Shown piece by piece: positions 1-9,091 of a DNA stretch of 64,000 nt; positions within the stretch are counted from its first letter, which is position 1; each line of letters begins with the position of its first letter. The position numbers and the translations under genes were made by a program. This DNA is from Novisyntrophococcus fermenticellae (lineage in GTDB: Bacteria; Bacillota; Clostridia; Lachnospirales; Lachnospiraceae). The notes under the pieces are model-generated. The model saw nothing but the letters and a program-made list of their open reading frames with translations, was not told where the DNA came from and made no database searches. Location of the stretch: contig NZ_CP076458.1 of the NCBI RefSeq assembly GCF_018866245.1, positions 1,674,001 through 1,738,000 of the forward strand. Direction: 5' to 3'.

Positions 1-187
1 AACGGTTTCCCTCTGTTCTCCTGATTTGTGTATTCAAGGTCTCTGATAATTTGTCCGGTGTTTTTTCGTCAGAAACTTCAACAAGCTCCAGTTTACAGTA
101 TCTGCTGAGCCGTTTTGTATACTCGCTAATTCCATCCCTTAAATACTTTTCCTTTATTTTTCCCACTGCCAGAATAGTAATCTTCAT
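1..187 (-). CDS. rlmH: 23S rRNA (pseudouridine-1915-N3)-methyltransferase RlmH, N-terminal part
   Basis: This is the start of a gene that runs off the left edge; 62 codons are visible. The translation begins [20 protein letters not shown] and continues with an [17 protein letters not shown] segment, the typical N-terminus of RlmH. This SPOUT-class enzyme uses S-adenosylmethionine to methylate pseudouridine 1915 in helix 69 of 23S rRNA. The ATG at 187 is preceded by GGAG six bases upstream. The catalytic trefoil knot lies in the missing C-terminal part. Recognition rests on the N-terminal pattern alone but is fairly secure. Confidence 0.85.
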   Translation of the reverse strand, partial: MKITILAVGKIKEKYLRDGISEYTKRLSRYCKLELVEVSDEKTPDKLSETLNTQIRRTEGNR

Positions 188-215
188 ACATGACTCCATT
201 TTCAAAAACCAAATA

Positions 216-235
216 TGCCTGAATATTCTTGCAGG
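216..235 (-). terminator. weak hairpin between the Dabb gene and rlmH
   Basis: GCCTG and CAGGC pair around a ten-base loop, and on the minus strand the hairpin is followed by a T-rich stretch (ATATTTGGTTTTT). It lies in the 81-base gap downstream of the Dabb gene. The stem has only five pairs, so termination may be partial. Confidence 0.3.
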
Positions 236-268
236 CAGCAACAATATTCAGACATAGCAGCGGTTTTC

Positions 269-568
269 TTATTCAAAATCCAGACAACAACGGTCACAGA
301 CATATGGCCTTACATAAGTATCCGCAACTTTTACATGGGCCGGATGATTTGCATAAACTGCAATATCCTCCTTCTTTTCAAGCGTAGTTATAAGCGCTAT
401 ATCATGCGTACTTGAAGGGATAGGAGCCGTAATAAAATCAACCGTCAGAAGTCCTGGTACAACATCTGTCAGGGCTTTCAGATTCTTTTCCATATTCACC
501 TTTAATTTGGCTTTCCGGTCTTCTGTTATTTCCGGTTTGAAATTCCACATAACAATATGATGTACCAT
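269..568 (-). CDS. Dabb (stress-responsive alpha/beta barrel) family protein
   Basis: The product has 99 residues and starts MVHHIVMWNFKPEI, the usual opening of the Dabb family: small dimeric ferredoxin-like barrels related to plant stress proteins and polyketide cyclases. A longer frame from 637 is open, but the ATG at 568 has AGGGGA just upstream and gives the normal family length of about 100. It starts 5 bases after nfnB ends, so it is probably co-transcribed with nfnAB. The substrate is unknown in most bacterial members and nothing here narrows it. Confidence 0.8.
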   Translation of the reverse strand: MVHHIVMWNFKPEITEDRKAKLKVNMEKNLKALTDVVPGLLTVDFITAPIPSSTHDIALITTLEKKEDIAVYANHPAHVKVADTYVRPYVCDRCCLDFE

Positions 569-572
569 CCTG

Positions 573-1973
573 TTATCCCCTTTTATATTTTTCGGACAGG
601 AATTTATGAATCCCCTTAGCTCCGGCTTTTCCGGCACCCATAGCGAGAATTACTGTCGCAGCTCCTGTCACAGCATCTCCGCCGGCGAATACCCCTTCTT
701 TAGAAGTCTGTCCATATTCTTCATCAGCAATGATACATTTTCTTCTGTTTATATCCAGGCCGATTGTAGTGGAGGAAATCAATGGGTTTGGAGATGTTCC
801 GAGGGACATGATAACCGTATCCACTTCAATTTCAAATTCTGATCCGGGTACTTCTACCGGACGTCTTCTGCCGGATGCATCCGGTTCTCCAAGCTCCATA
901 CGGATGCAGCGGATTCCTGTCACCCAATCCTTATCATCTGTTAGAATTTCCACAGGATTCGAAAGTAGATCGAAGATAACCCCTTCTTCTTTTGCATGGT
1001 GGACTTCTTCCACTCTGGCAGGAAGCTCGGCTTCAGAACGACGGTAGATAATATGAACCTCCGCTCCCAGTCTCAGGGCTGTTCTGGCAGCATCCATTGC
1101 AACATTACCGCCGCCTACAACAGCAACCTTCTTACCCATTGCAATCGGTGTATCATAATCACTGCGAAATGCCTTCATCAGATTGTTTCTGGTCAGATAC
1201 TCGTTCGCAGAGAATACGCCATTGGCCTGTTCCCCCGGAATTCCCATAAACATCGGAAGACCGGCTCCGGAACCAATGAATACGGCTTCAAATCCTTCCT
1301 CCTGCATCAGTTCATCAATTGTTACAGATTTACCGATAATTACATTCGTTTCAATCTTAACACCCAGGGATTTCACATTTTCAACTTCTGCAGCTACTAC
1401 TTTTTCTTTGGGAAGACGGAACTCCGGAATACCATATACCAGAACACCACCCTCCTTATGAAGAGCCTCAAAAATTGTCACATCATAGCCAAGCTTTGCA
1501 AGATCGCCTGCACAGGTAAGGCCAGCAGGGCCGGAACCGATGACTGCCACCTTATGTCCATTCTTTTCTGTGGCAGGTGTCGGCTTGATATTATGCTCTC
1601 TCGCCCAGTCAGCCACAAAACGTTCCAGCTTTCCGATGGAAACCGGCTCACCTTTGATGCCCCGGATGCATCTTCCCTCACACTGGCTTTCCTGCGGACA
1701 CACACGTCCGCAAACTGCCGGAAGGGCACTGGATTCGCTGATAATCTGATATGCTTTTTCAATATTTCCTTCTTTTGTCTCTTTTATAAATGCAGGAATA
1801 TTGATGGAGACCGGACACCCTGCAATACACTTTGCATTCTTGCAATTGATGCATCGTGTTGCCTCTTCTCTTGCTTCTTCTTCATCATACCCTAAGCAAA
1901 CCTCTTCAAAATTTGCAGCACGGACCTTGGGATCCTGTTCTCTTACCGGTACTTTTCTTAATACATCTGCCAT
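573..1973 (-). CDS. nfnB: NADH-dependent ferredoxin:NADP+ oxidoreductase large subunit (NfnB; GltD-like)
   Basis: The 466-residue protein resembles glutamate synthase small subunit but is paired with an NfnA-type partner. NfnAB couples reduced ferredoxin and NADH to NADP+ reduction by flavin-based electron bifurcation, or the reverse, in the cytoplasm. Two cysteine sets for [4Fe-4S] clusters are visible (C41, C44, C49, C53 and C88, C92, C98, C102). They are followed by an FAD-binding GSGPAG near residue 146 and an NAD(P)-binding VVGGGNVAMDAA near 287. The start codon overlaps the nfnA stop (TAATG), which implies translational coupling. A separate true gltD lies at 26399-27883, so this copy is not needed for GOGAT. 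It is often annotated gltA or sudA. Confidence 0.88.
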   Translation of the reverse strand: MADVLRKVPVREQDPKVRAANFEEVCLGYDEEEAREEATRCINCKNAKCIAGCPVSINIPAFIKETKEGNIEKAYQIISESSALPAVCGRVCPQESQCEGRCIRGIKGEPVSIGKLERFVADWAREHNIKPTPATEKNGHKVAVIGSGPAGLTCAGDLAKLGYDVTIFEALHKEGGVLVYGIPEFRLPKEKVVAAEVENVKSLGVKIETNVIIGKSVTIDELMQEEGFEAVFIGSGAGLPMFMGIPGEQANGVFSANEYLTRNNLMKAFRSDYDTPIAMGKKVAVVGGGNVAMDAARTALRLGAEVHIIYRRSEAELPARVEEVHHAKEEGVIFDLLSNPVEILTDDKDWVTGIRCIRMELGEPDASGRRRPVEVPGSEFEIEVDTVIMSLGTSPNPLISSTTIGLDINRRKCIIADEEYGQTSKEGVFAGGDAVTGAATVILAMGAGKAGAKGIHKFLSEKYKRG

Positions 1974-2860
1974 TACTTGTCACCTCCACACAGTCCACAT
2001 CCGCCGTGATGTGTATCACCTTCCTGCTCTTTCAATAATGCCCGGCCCTCATCCGATTTATACATCTGCTGGCGTTTCATCGCCAGATCGAAATCCACCT
2101 TGTGTCCGTCGAATTCAGGACCGTCCACACAGGCAAATTTAACTTCTCCGTCCACAAGCAGACGGCAGGCGCCGCACATACCCGTACCATCTACCATGAT
2201 CGGGTTCATACTGACAATCGTAGGAATATTAAGCTCTTTGGTCAGCAGACAGACAAACTTCATCATGATCATCGGCCCGATAGCAACACAGACATCATAG
2301 TGTTTGCCTTCTTTTTCAACCAGATCGCGAAGCACATCTGTACCCATTCCTTTTCTTATATAAGATCCATCATCCGTAGTCAGATACAGATTGGAAACTT
2401 CCTTTAATTTATCTTCCAGAATAATCAGGTCTTTGGTCTTAGCACCCACAATGGCATCTGCGGTAATTCCACGCTCATGAAGCCATTTCAACTGTGGATA
2501 TACAGGTGCGGTTCCAACGCCTCCGGCTACGAATACAATATGTTTCTTTTTCAGTTCTTCAATATCCATCTCCGTAAATTCTGATGGGCGGCCCAGCGGT
2601 CCTACAAAATCTTCAAAGTAGTCCCCCGCCTTCAGATCCTTCATCTTTGTCGTAGAAGCTCCAATTGGCTGGAATACGATGGTTACACTTCCCTTTTCAG
2701 AATCATAGTCACAGATGGTAAGCGGTATACGTTCGCCAACCTCGTCCATCTTTACAATTACGAACTGACCCGGCAGGCAGTGTTTTGCAACACGAGGTGC
2801 TTCCACGTCCATAAGGTATATGTTCGCTGCAAGTTGTTCAGCTTTTAAAATCTTATACAT
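1973..2860 (-). CDS. nfnA: NADH-dependent ferredoxin:NADP+ oxidoreductase small subunit (NfnA)
   Basis: This 295-residue flavoprotein belongs to the ferredoxin-NADP reductase/PyrK superfamily. The N-terminal half carries the FAD-binding barrel (RIPLTICDYD near 45-55), then a NAD-binding half with VFVAGGVGTAP. The C-terminal part has the cysteines expected for a [2Fe-2S] cluster (MCGACRLLVDGEVKFAC) and a terminal GGCGLCGGDK. In Nfn this subunit binds NADH. The ATG at 2860 follows AGGAGG closely. A candidate Rex operator lies just upstream (2873-2890). Dihydroorotate dehydrogenase electron-transfer subunit is the main alternative, but the GltD-like partner argues for NfnA. Confidence 0.88.
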   Translation of the reverse strand: MYKILKAEQLAANIYLMDVEAPRVAKHCLPGQFVIVKMDEVGERIPLTICDYDSEKGSVTIVFQPIGASTTKMKDLKAGDYFEDFVGPLGRPSEFTEMDIEELKKKHIVFVAGGVGTAPVYPQLKWLHERGITADAIVGAKTKDLIILEDKLKEVSNLYLTTDDGSYIRKGMGTDVLRDLVEKEGKHYDVCVAIGPMIMMKFVCLLTKELNIPTIVSMNPIMVDGTGMCGACRLLVDGEVKFACVDGPEFDGHKVDFDLAMKRQQMYKSDEGRALLKEQEGDTHHGGCGLCGGDK

Positions 2861-2872
2861 AATATCCTCCTA

Positions 2873-2890
2873 GTACTAATATCTTAACAA
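2873..2890. promoter_or_regulatory. candidate Rex operator upstream of nfnAB
   Basis: Read on the minus strand the sequence is TTGTTAAGATATTAGTAC. It matches the clostridial Rex box TTGTTAANNNNTTAACAA at all seven bases of one half-site and four of the other. It ends 12 bases upstream of the nfnA start, where bound repressor could block elongation. A rex gene is 8 kb away. No clear -35/-10 pair was found near it. Confidence 0.35.
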
Positions 2891-2956
2891 GCGTTGATAA
2901 AAGTGCCTGTTAATTCTGATTTTTGTTTCAAATAAATTAGAATCACTTCTTTAAGA

Positions 2957-4093
2957 CTAATTTTGTTCCTGGGGCGTCAGAATATACGTTGCAGATCCCA
3001 AAAGGCTGCTCCTGCCTGCCTGATCTACAAGAATCGCATAGAAAATGTGCTGACCCTCCGGCATATCAACTGGTCCTTCATATAAATTATCTTTATTGGT
3101 TGCCGGCTTATCAAAGGAATAATATGCTTTACACCCATCCGGAACGATAACGTATATATGTGTATCTGCCATATCGGTCGTATAAGATCCGGATGACGGT
3201 GTTATTCGAGGCGGATCAGGAGGGGCAACTACTATGGTATAGGTATTGCCGGCCACCTCGCTTTGAATTCCTTTTTCGTTGACGGCTATTGTTTTAACAG
3301 TCACCGTCCCTTCTTTCAGAATAATTGCACCACTGTAAAGGCTGCTCATCTTGTCTGGTTCGGTGCCGTCGGTAGTATAGTATATCGTATCCCCTTCTTT
3401 TGCGCCTCTCAATACCAGTTCCCTGGATTCTTTATAAGTTCCCTGGGCTATACTGAAAGATGGAGTGTCACAGATATAGTCGGAATACATCTCTTTTATC
3501 TTATCACTCTTACAGGAATCAAGCAATTCTTTTATTTCATCTGTTTTACTTTGTATTTCATAAAAACCAATCAGGATACCATAAGCATCCGAATTATCAG
3601 GAGCATCTGCAATAACCCCTTCCAATTCTTCTAAAGCCTGAGCAGTGTCCCCTCTTTCTATATAAATCTGTGCCCGGAGGTTTCTTGCATCCAGACTTTC
3701 GGGCCGAAGAGAAATTGCCTGCCCGGCATAAGAAAGTGCTTTGTCAAATTCCTCATCTGTGTACATAGTCTTCGCCCTGCTTATCTGATAATCATAGGAA
3801 TGGAGATTTTTAATACCAGAATAAGCAACATATGTAAAAGCCGCCGCGAATAAAACCAATGCCACAAAAAGAACTATTCCTATCCGCTTCCTTCGTCTTC
3901 TGGATCTGTACTCCTTTTCAAGTATTGCTTCTTCTTCTCTTTGACGCCACTCCTGCTCCCGTTCTTGCCGCTTCCTTGCATATCGAACTGTTTCCGAACT
4001 GTAGAAGTCAGGAACCAATTGCACCTCTGTACCACATTTACTGCAGAACAACTTGTCTTTTTCTATCGGAGCACCGCATTTTAAGCATTTCAT
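2957..4093 (-). CDS. zinc-ribbon, single-membrane-span, TPR protein with chitobiase-like C-terminal domains
   Basis: The 378-residue protein starts MKCLKCGAPIEKDKLFCSKC, a four-cysteine zinc ribbon. An Arg/Glu-rich stretch and one membrane segment (about residues 78-98) follow. Next comes a TPR-like region (about 105-200: SLDARNLRAQIYIERGDTAQALEEL). The C-terminal half has two units resembling the chitobiase/beta-hexosaminidase C-terminal fold (GDTIYYTTDGTEPD and a second less regular copy). The layout suggests a cytoplasmic zinc ribbon and an exposed C-terminus. The ATG at 4093 is preferred over an upstream one because the zinc ribbon begins there and GGAGGG lies 11 bases upstream. It follows ftsK by overlap-like spacing. 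The function is unknown. Confidence 0.75.
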   Translation of the reverse strand: MKCLKCGAPIEKDKLFCSKCGTEVQLVPDFYSSETVRYARKRQEREQEWRQREEEAILEKEYRSRRRRKRIGIVLFVALVLFAAAFTYVAYSGIKNLHSYDYQISRAKTMYTDEEFDKALSYAGQAISLRPESLDARNLRAQIYIERGDTAQALEELEGVIADAPDNSDAYGILIGFYEIQSKTDEIKELLDSCKSDKIKEMYSDYICDTPSFSIAQGTYKESRELVLRGAKEGDTIYYTTDGTEPDKMSSLYSGAIILKEGTVTVKTIAVNEKGIQSEVAGNTYTIVVAPPDPPRITPSSGSYTTDMADTHIYVIVPDGCKAYYSFDKPATNKDNLYEGPVDMPEGQHIFYAILVDQAGRSSLLGSATYILTPQEQN

Positions 4094-4100
4094 AATCCTA

Positions 4101-6563
4101 TCAGCCCTCCAGATAATTCTCAAATTGCTCCATACTCATCAGTACTTTTCGGGGTTTTGTACCTTCTTCCGGTCCCACCACACCTGCTTCGCTGAGCTGA
4201 TCCATAATACGGGCTGCCCGGTTAAATCCTATTTTAAAGACTCTTTGGAGCATACCGATCGATGCTTTGTCCTTTTCTATGATGAATTTACCGGCCTCCG
4301 CAAAATAATGATCTCTGTCATCACTTTCCCCGGGTTTTCCTGAATCAGAATTCAGGCTGGTATTTTCAATCTGCTTCTGGATTTCGCTGTCATAGTTATC
4401 CGCCCCTTCGGAATTACTGGACAGATACTTGACGACATCAGCTACTTCTTTGTCTGAAACAAAAGCTCCCTGTAACCTGGCAGGCTTCTGATATCCCTGG
4501 GGATAGAAAAGCATATCTCCCTTGCCAAGAAGCTTTTCAGCTCCGTTCATATCAAGAATCGTTCTGGAATCGACACCTGACGAAACTGAAAAGGCAATCC
4601 TGGACGGCATATTGGCTTTGATAAGACCGGTGATGACATTTACAGAAGGCCGCTGCGTTGCGATAATCAGATGCAGCCCTGCAGCCCTTGCAAGCTGAGC
4701 CAGCCGGCATATGGCATCTTCTACTTCACCCGGTGCAACCATCATCAGGTCCGCAAGCTCATCCACAATAATTACAATCTGTGGAAGTTTACTGTATTTA
4801 TCATCTCCTGTGTCCGCAAGTTTTTCTATTTTGGCGTTATATCCCTTGAGGTCACGAACATTATATTCGGCAAACTTATTATACCGATCTGTCATCTCTG
4901 AAACAGCCCAGTTCAACGCACCCGCTGCCTTTTTCGGGTCTGTGACCACAGGTATGAACAGATGGGGAATCCCGTTATACACGGACAGCTCTACGACCTT
5001 TGGATCTATCATGATTAATTTTACGTCTTCAGGTTTGGCCTTATAGAGTATACTCATAATCAACGTATTAATGCAGACCGACTTCCCGGAACCGGTTGCC
5101 CCGGCAATCAGAAGATGAGGCATCTTGGCAATATCAGTAATTACAGGTTTTCCGGCAATATCCTTGCCCGCGGCAAATGCAAGACTGGATGGATACTTTT
5201 TAAATTCATCCGTATCCAGAAGATCCCTGAGCATGACCGGACTGTTCGTTGCATTCGGAACTTCAATTCCGACAGCAGCCTTTCCCGGTATGGGAGCCTC
5301 AATCCGGATATCGGCTGCAGCCAGATTCAACTTGATATCATCCGTCAGATTCACAATTCTGCTGACCTTTACACCCTGCTCCGGCTGCAGCTCATATCTG
5401 GTTACTGTCGGCCCACAGCTTACATTCGTAACAGTTACATTGACTCCGAAGCTATCCAGTGTCTGCTGCAGTTTATTGGCCGTGGCCCTTAAGTGGGCAT
5501 CGGAATCTCCGAGCTTTCCGCCCTTCCCGCGTTTTAATAGGGAAATGGGCGGAAACTTGTATTCGGTATGCCGCTTTTCGGAATGACCGGTAATTTCTGT
5601 CTGAATATCCTGAATGCCGGATGCAATCTCTGCTTTGGAAGATCTGGCGTTATGGACATTATCATTCACAGGTGCTTCCGACACTGTCTGTGTTTCTGTC
5701 GCATTTGAGCTTTTCTTTATTTTTTCCGGTATTACTGTTTCCTGTGTCTCCGCTTGCGGTTCATCATTCCGGGTGATTACAAGATCTGGTATTACAGTCT
5801 GTGTAAAGGATTCCGATCTGGATGCTTTTTCCATCCTTATATCCCGGTCTGCCTTTTGATGCTCTTCCAATTCCTGCCTGCGCTTCTCCTGCCTTTCATC
5901 CTTTTGAATTCTTCTGGTTTCAGAAGCTTTCGTGTGATATTCTTTCGCACTTGATAAAGCCTTATAACCCGACTTCTGAGCACGATCCAGTAATGGTTTC
6001 TGAGTTGCTACAATTGCCGCAATAATCATTCCTGCAATTAATACCACGTATGCACCAATGGAGCCAAATGCGAATCCCAGAACTTTAACCAGAAGTCCGC
6101 CAAGCACTCCTCCGCCAAGCCTGTTCGAAGCGCTGTCCGTATAATAGTCTGAAATTGCAGCACCCTTTTCATATCCGATGGTCAGAAGCTGCAGAAAGCC
6201 ACAAAAGAGCCAGCAAAAAGCCACCCATCCTAAAAGCTTCCGTCTGATGAGTGAATTATCCCGATTCACAAGATAAAAAGCAGTTCCCAGAAAAAGGAGT
6301 ATGGGAAATGCATAGGAAAAGGTTCCCAGTAAACCGAAGAAAAAAGAACTGACTGCTCCGCCGACGACTCCTCCGAGGCCGAAATTGGCCAGAATAAGTA
6401 AAACACATGCTGCCAGAATTGACAATTCAATAATATCAAGGCGGATTTTGTTGTCGGCTGCCTTACCCGATTTTCCCCGTCTCCTTCCTTTAGCTGAAGT
6501 TCTGGTATTTTTTTTTGATGATGTTTTCGGTTTCGACCCTTTCTTTTTTCCGGTCTGCGCCAT
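4101..6563 (-). CDS. ftsK: DNA translocase FtsK/SpoIIIE
   Basis: The 820-residue membrane-anchored ATPase pumps chromosomal DNA through the division or sporulation septum. A Lys/Arg-rich N-terminus is followed by four membrane segments (about 43-185), a charged linker with coiled-coil character (205-340) and the motor. Walker A GATGSGKS is at 488-495, with Walker B IVIIVDELADLMM downstream. The last 65 residues form the winged-helix gamma domain that reads orientation sequences. AGGGGAGGAG stands just ahead of the ATG. The order tepA-uppP-ftsK recalls the B. subtilis tepA-spoIIIE neighbourhood, so SpoIIIE is an equally good name. Confidence 0.95.
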   Translation of the reverse strand: MAQTGKKKGSKPKTSSKKNTRTSAKGRRRGKSGKAADNKIRLDIIELSILAACVLLILANFGLGGVVGGAVSSFFFGLLGTFSYAFPILLFLGTAFYLVNRDNSLIRRKLLGWVAFCWLFCGFLQLLTIGYEKGAAISDYYTDSASNRLGGGVLGGLLVKVLGFAFGSIGAYVVLIAGMIIAAIVATQKPLLDRAQKSGYKALSSAKEYHTKASETRRIQKDERQEKRRQELEEHQKADRDIRMEKASRSESFTQTVIPDLVITRNDEPQAETQETVIPEKIKKSSNATETQTVSEAPVNDNVHNARSSKAEIASGIQDIQTEITGHSEKRHTEYKFPPISLLKRGKGGKLGDSDAHLRATANKLQQTLDSFGVNVTVTNVSCGPTVTRYELQPEQGVKVSRIVNLTDDIKLNLAAADIRIEAPIPGKAAVGIEVPNATNSPVMLRDLLDTDEFKKYPSSLAFAAGKDIAGKPVITDIAKMPHLLIAGATGSGKSVCINTLIMSILYKAKPEDVKLIMIDPKVVELSVYNGIPHLFIPVVTDPKKAAGALNWAVSEMTDRYNKFAEYNVRDLKGYNAKIEKLADTGDDKYSKLPQIVIIVDELADLMMVAPGEVEDAICRLAQLARAAGLHLIIATQRPSVNVITGLIKANMPSRIAFSVSSGVDSRTILDMNGAEKLLGKGDMLFYPQGYQKPARLQGAFVSDKEVADVVKYLSSNSEGADNYDSEIQKQIENTSLNSDSGKPGESDDRDHYFAEAGKFIIEKDKASIGMLQRVFKIGFNRAARIMDQLSEAGVVGPEEGTKPRKVLMSMEQFENYLEG

Positions 6564-6620
6564 GCCGAAATCTCCTCCCCTGATTTACCAGTACAGCTGA
6601 CGATGCGTAACTGTAACGGT

Positions 6621-7502
6621 CTATGCTTGTGTTGAAAAATGTAATATAATTGCTGCAATGCCGATAATCATACAATAGGCAGAAAAATACCGCAGCCTCT
6701 TTTGACTTAAAACTTTTAAAATGAAACGAATACTGAAGTATCCTGTAATTGCGGATATTGCCATAGCCAGAATATATTTTCCCACATCTGCCGGTGAGGC
6801 ATTTAGTTTCGCACCTCCAAGTTCTACCATCATCGATCCGATAATCGCAGGGATTGAAATAATATAGGAATATTTGACTGCATATTTCCTGCTGAATCCA
6901 CATAAAAAACAAGCAGATAAAGTGGAACCTGCCCGGGAGAGCCCCGGGAAGACCGAAAGTCCCTGGAATACCCCAATAATTGCGGCATCTGAATACTTAG
7001 TATCCCGCGGTGATTTTTCGGATTTGGCAGAGGCATATTCCGTTACAAGTAAAAGAATTGCTGTAATGAAAAGTCCGATAGCCGGTGCCAGCAGGTTTCC
7101 AGAAGCTTCTTCTGCTATATCCCGAAGCAGGTATCCTATAACTCCGGTAGGAATCGCAGATATCACGATAAGTACGGAAAATTTACGGTAATTTGTTGAG
7201 AGCAGCTTACGATAACGCTCATCCTTCTGATATTTTTTGTTATGAAACCATACCTTAAGGTTGCTTATAACGTCCTGAATAATATGAATCATTTCCCAAA
7301 AAAGACGTTTAATATCCGCTCTGAAAATAAAAATCGCCGAAAAAAGTGTACCTGTATGAAGTACTACCCTAAATAAAATGCTATTGTCCACATGCAGTCC
7401 AAGCACATGACTCAGAAAAATAAAATGCCCTGAACTGCTGACCGGAAGGAATTCGGTAATTCCCTGTACCAGTCCTAATAAAAGAGCCTGCCAGACAGAC
7501 AT
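6621..7502 (-). CDS. uppP: undecaprenyl-diphosphatase (UppP/BacA family)
   Basis: The 293-residue polytopic membrane protein dephosphorylates undecaprenyl diphosphate, recycling the lipid carrier for peptidoglycan and conferring bacitracin tolerance. Signature motifs are QGITEFLPVSSSGH (residues 13-26, with E17 and H26) and GLSRAGSTLS in the second half. The length is slightly above the usual 265-285. AAGGAAG lies eight bases before the ATG. A terminator stands between it and tepA, so it may rely on read-through or a promoter I could not identify. Confidence 0.93.
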   Translation of the reverse strand: MSVWQALLLGLVQGITEFLPVSSSGHFIFLSHVLGLHVDNSILFRVVLHTGTLFSAIFIFRADIKRLFWEMIHIIQDVISNLKVWFHNKKYQKDERYRKLLSTNYRKFSVLIVISAIPTGVIGYLLRDIAEEASGNLLAPAIGLFITAILLLVTEYASAKSEKSPRDTKYSDAAIIGVFQGLSVFPGLSRAGSTLSACFLCGFSRKYAVKYSYIISIPAIIGSMMVELGGAKLNASPADVGKYILAMAISAITGYFSIRFILKVLSQKRLRYFSAYCMIIGIAAIILHFSTQA

Positions 7503-7533
7503 AACGTAATCTTCCTTATCTATGTAATTTGTG

Positions 7534-7568
7534 AAAAGGCATCCTCCGCAGTAACTACGGCAGATGCC
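7534..7568 (-). terminator. terminator between tepA and uppP
   Basis: On the minus strand GGCATCTGCCGT and GCGGAGGATGCC pair with one or two mismatches around a short loop, followed by TTTT. It starts 8 bases after the tepA stop, an ordinary place for an intrinsic terminator or an attenuator ahead of uppP. Confidence 0.65.
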
Positions 7569-7575
7569 CGTCCAC

Positions 7576-8217
7576 TTATTCTTTCTCTTCTATCATCATA
7601 TGCAGCTTTGCCAAAGCATCGGAGATACCGCCAACCTCATTGATCAGGCCCTCTTTAACGGCTTCACGGCCATCCAGCATAGTTCCCACATCCTTGACCA
7701 GCATACTGGTATCCAGCATCAATTCTTCCACCCGGCTTTTGGAAATCTGTGAATGTTCTGCTATGAATTCAGTGATACGATCCTGTGTCTTCTCCATATT
7801 TCGATATGACTGAGCCACTCCTATGAACATTCCGCTTTGACGGACCGGATGTATGACCATCGTACCGCTGGGTACAATAAATGAATAATCTGCCGAAACC
7901 GCCAGCGGAACGCCGATGGAGTGTCCACCGCCAAGTACCAGAGAAACCGTGGGTTTGCTCATAGAGGAAATCATTTCAGCGATAGCCAGACCCGCTTCCA
8001 CGTCTCCGCCCACAGTATTCAGCAGAATCAACATGCCGTCTATCTGATTATCGTCCTCGGCTCTGGCCAGGTTCGGAAGTATATGTTCATATTTGGTAGC
8101 TTTTGCCCGCTCACCTAACGCCTCATGCCCTTCTACTTCACCTATAATTGATAAAAGATATATATTATTTTTCGTTGTAACAAGATTCTCACTCTTGCTT
8201 TCAGTCTGTTCTTCCAT
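7576..8217 (-). CDS. tepA: ClpP-class serine protease, TepA-like
   Basis: The 213-residue protein has the ClpP/crotonase fold with catalytic Ser100 in GGGHSIGVP and His123 in MVIHPVR. TepA (translocation-enhancing protein, YmfB) of B. subtilis is the closest named relative and lies beside spoIIIE, as here. It is thought to degrade signal peptides or small proteins in the cytoplasm. A start at 8238 is possible, but the ATG at 8217 is nine bases after AAGGAG, which lies inside the longer frame, so the shorter form is preferred. It follows yebC closely. Confidence 0.85.
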   Translation of the reverse strand: MEEQTESKSENLVTTKNNIYLLSIIGEVEGHEALGERAKATKYEHILPNLARAEDDNQIDGMLILLNTVGGDVEAGLAIAEMISSMSKPTVSLVLGGGHSIGVPLAVSADYSFIVPSGTMVIHPVRQSGMFIGVAQSYRNMEKTQDRITEFIAEHSQISKSRVEELMLDTSMLVKDVGTMLDGREAVKEGLINEVGGISDALAKLHMMIEEKE

Positions 8218-8262
8218 ACTCACATACTCCTTTTTCATGAAGTATGTGTAAAAAAACCTTAT

Positions 8263-8991
8263 TTATTCATCCAAGTTTGTATATACATATTGAACATCGT
8301 CATTCTCATCGAGTAAATCCAGAGTTTTCTGAAGATTTTTCAAGGCTGTCTCATCCGTGACTTCCACATAGGTCTGAGGAATCATGGTTACATCAGCCTC
8401 TGCCATCGGAACACCTTCTTTTTCAAGCGCTTCCCGCACAACAGAAAAGTCGTCCGGATCTGTTACAATCTGATAACAGTCTTCCTCGTCTGAAAAGTCC
8501 TCTGCACCCGCATCCAGTGCCATCATCATCAGGTCATCGCCATCCAGTGTGGTTTCCTCTTTATCCACAATAATCTGTCCCTTTTTATCAAACATGAAAG
8601 ACACGCATCCAGGTGTTCCAATGCTTCCCTGTCCTTTTGTAAAAGCATTTCTGACATCCGCAGCTGTACGGTTCTTATTATCTGTCAGGGTTTCTACAAT
8701 AATTGCGATTCCACTCGGGCCATATCCTTCATAAGTAATGTACTCATAACTGTCTGCGTTTGCATCTCCGGCAGCCTTCTTTATACCTCGGTCAATGGTA
8801 TCATTCGGCATATTATTGGCTTTTGCCTTCGCAATAACGTCCCGCAGCCTACTGTTATTTGCCGGATCCGGTCCGCCTTCTTTTACCGCAATTACAATTT
8901 CACGACCGATAATTGTAAAAATCTTGCCCTTTTTAGCATCATTTTTTTCTTTTTTATGCTTAATATTTGCGAACTTTGAATGTCCTGACAT
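8263..8991 (-). CDS. YebC/PmpR family regulatory protein
   Basis: The 242-residue protein opens [20 protein letters not shown], the hallmark of the YebC/TACO1 family, and is of normal length. Members act as DNA-binding regulators or, as shown more recently for several, help ribosomes translate proline-rich stretches. Which role applies cannot be told from sequence. A good promoter lies upstream at 9028-9056, and GGAGA precedes the ATG. It is probably co-transcribed with tepA. Confidence 0.93.
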   Translation of the reverse strand: MSGHSKFANIKHKKEKNDAKKGKIFTIIGREIVIAVKEGGPDPANNSRLRDVIAKAKANNMPNDTIDRGIKKAAGDANADSYEYITYEGYGPSGIAIIVETLTDNKNRTAADVRNAFTKGQGSIGTPGCVSFMFDKKGQIIVDKEETTLDGDDLMMMALDAGAEDFSDEEDCYQIVTDPDDFSVVREALEKEGVPMAEADVTMIPQTYVEVTDETALKNLQKTLDLLDENDDVQYVYTNLDE

Positions 8992-9027
8992 GCTTTCGTT
9001 CTCTCCTTCTATATGTTATCCTAAAAA

Positions 9028-9056
9028 AATATAACACTGAATCGAGAATTCGTCAA
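9028..9056 (-). promoter_or_regulatory. sigma-A promoter of yebC-tepA
   Basis: Minus strand: -35 TTGACG (9051-9056) and -10 TATATT (9028-9033), separated by 17 bases. It lies 37 bases before the yebC start. Confidence 0.65.
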
Positions 9057-9091
9057 GCTTCCAGAGATACTCTTTCGCTCCCAGACCTGGA

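Noticed and set aside
573..1973. A second glutamate synthase small subunit
   Set aside because: Although GltD-like, it is coupled to an NfnA-type flavoprotein and a complete gltBD lies elsewhere in the window, so NfnB is the better reading.
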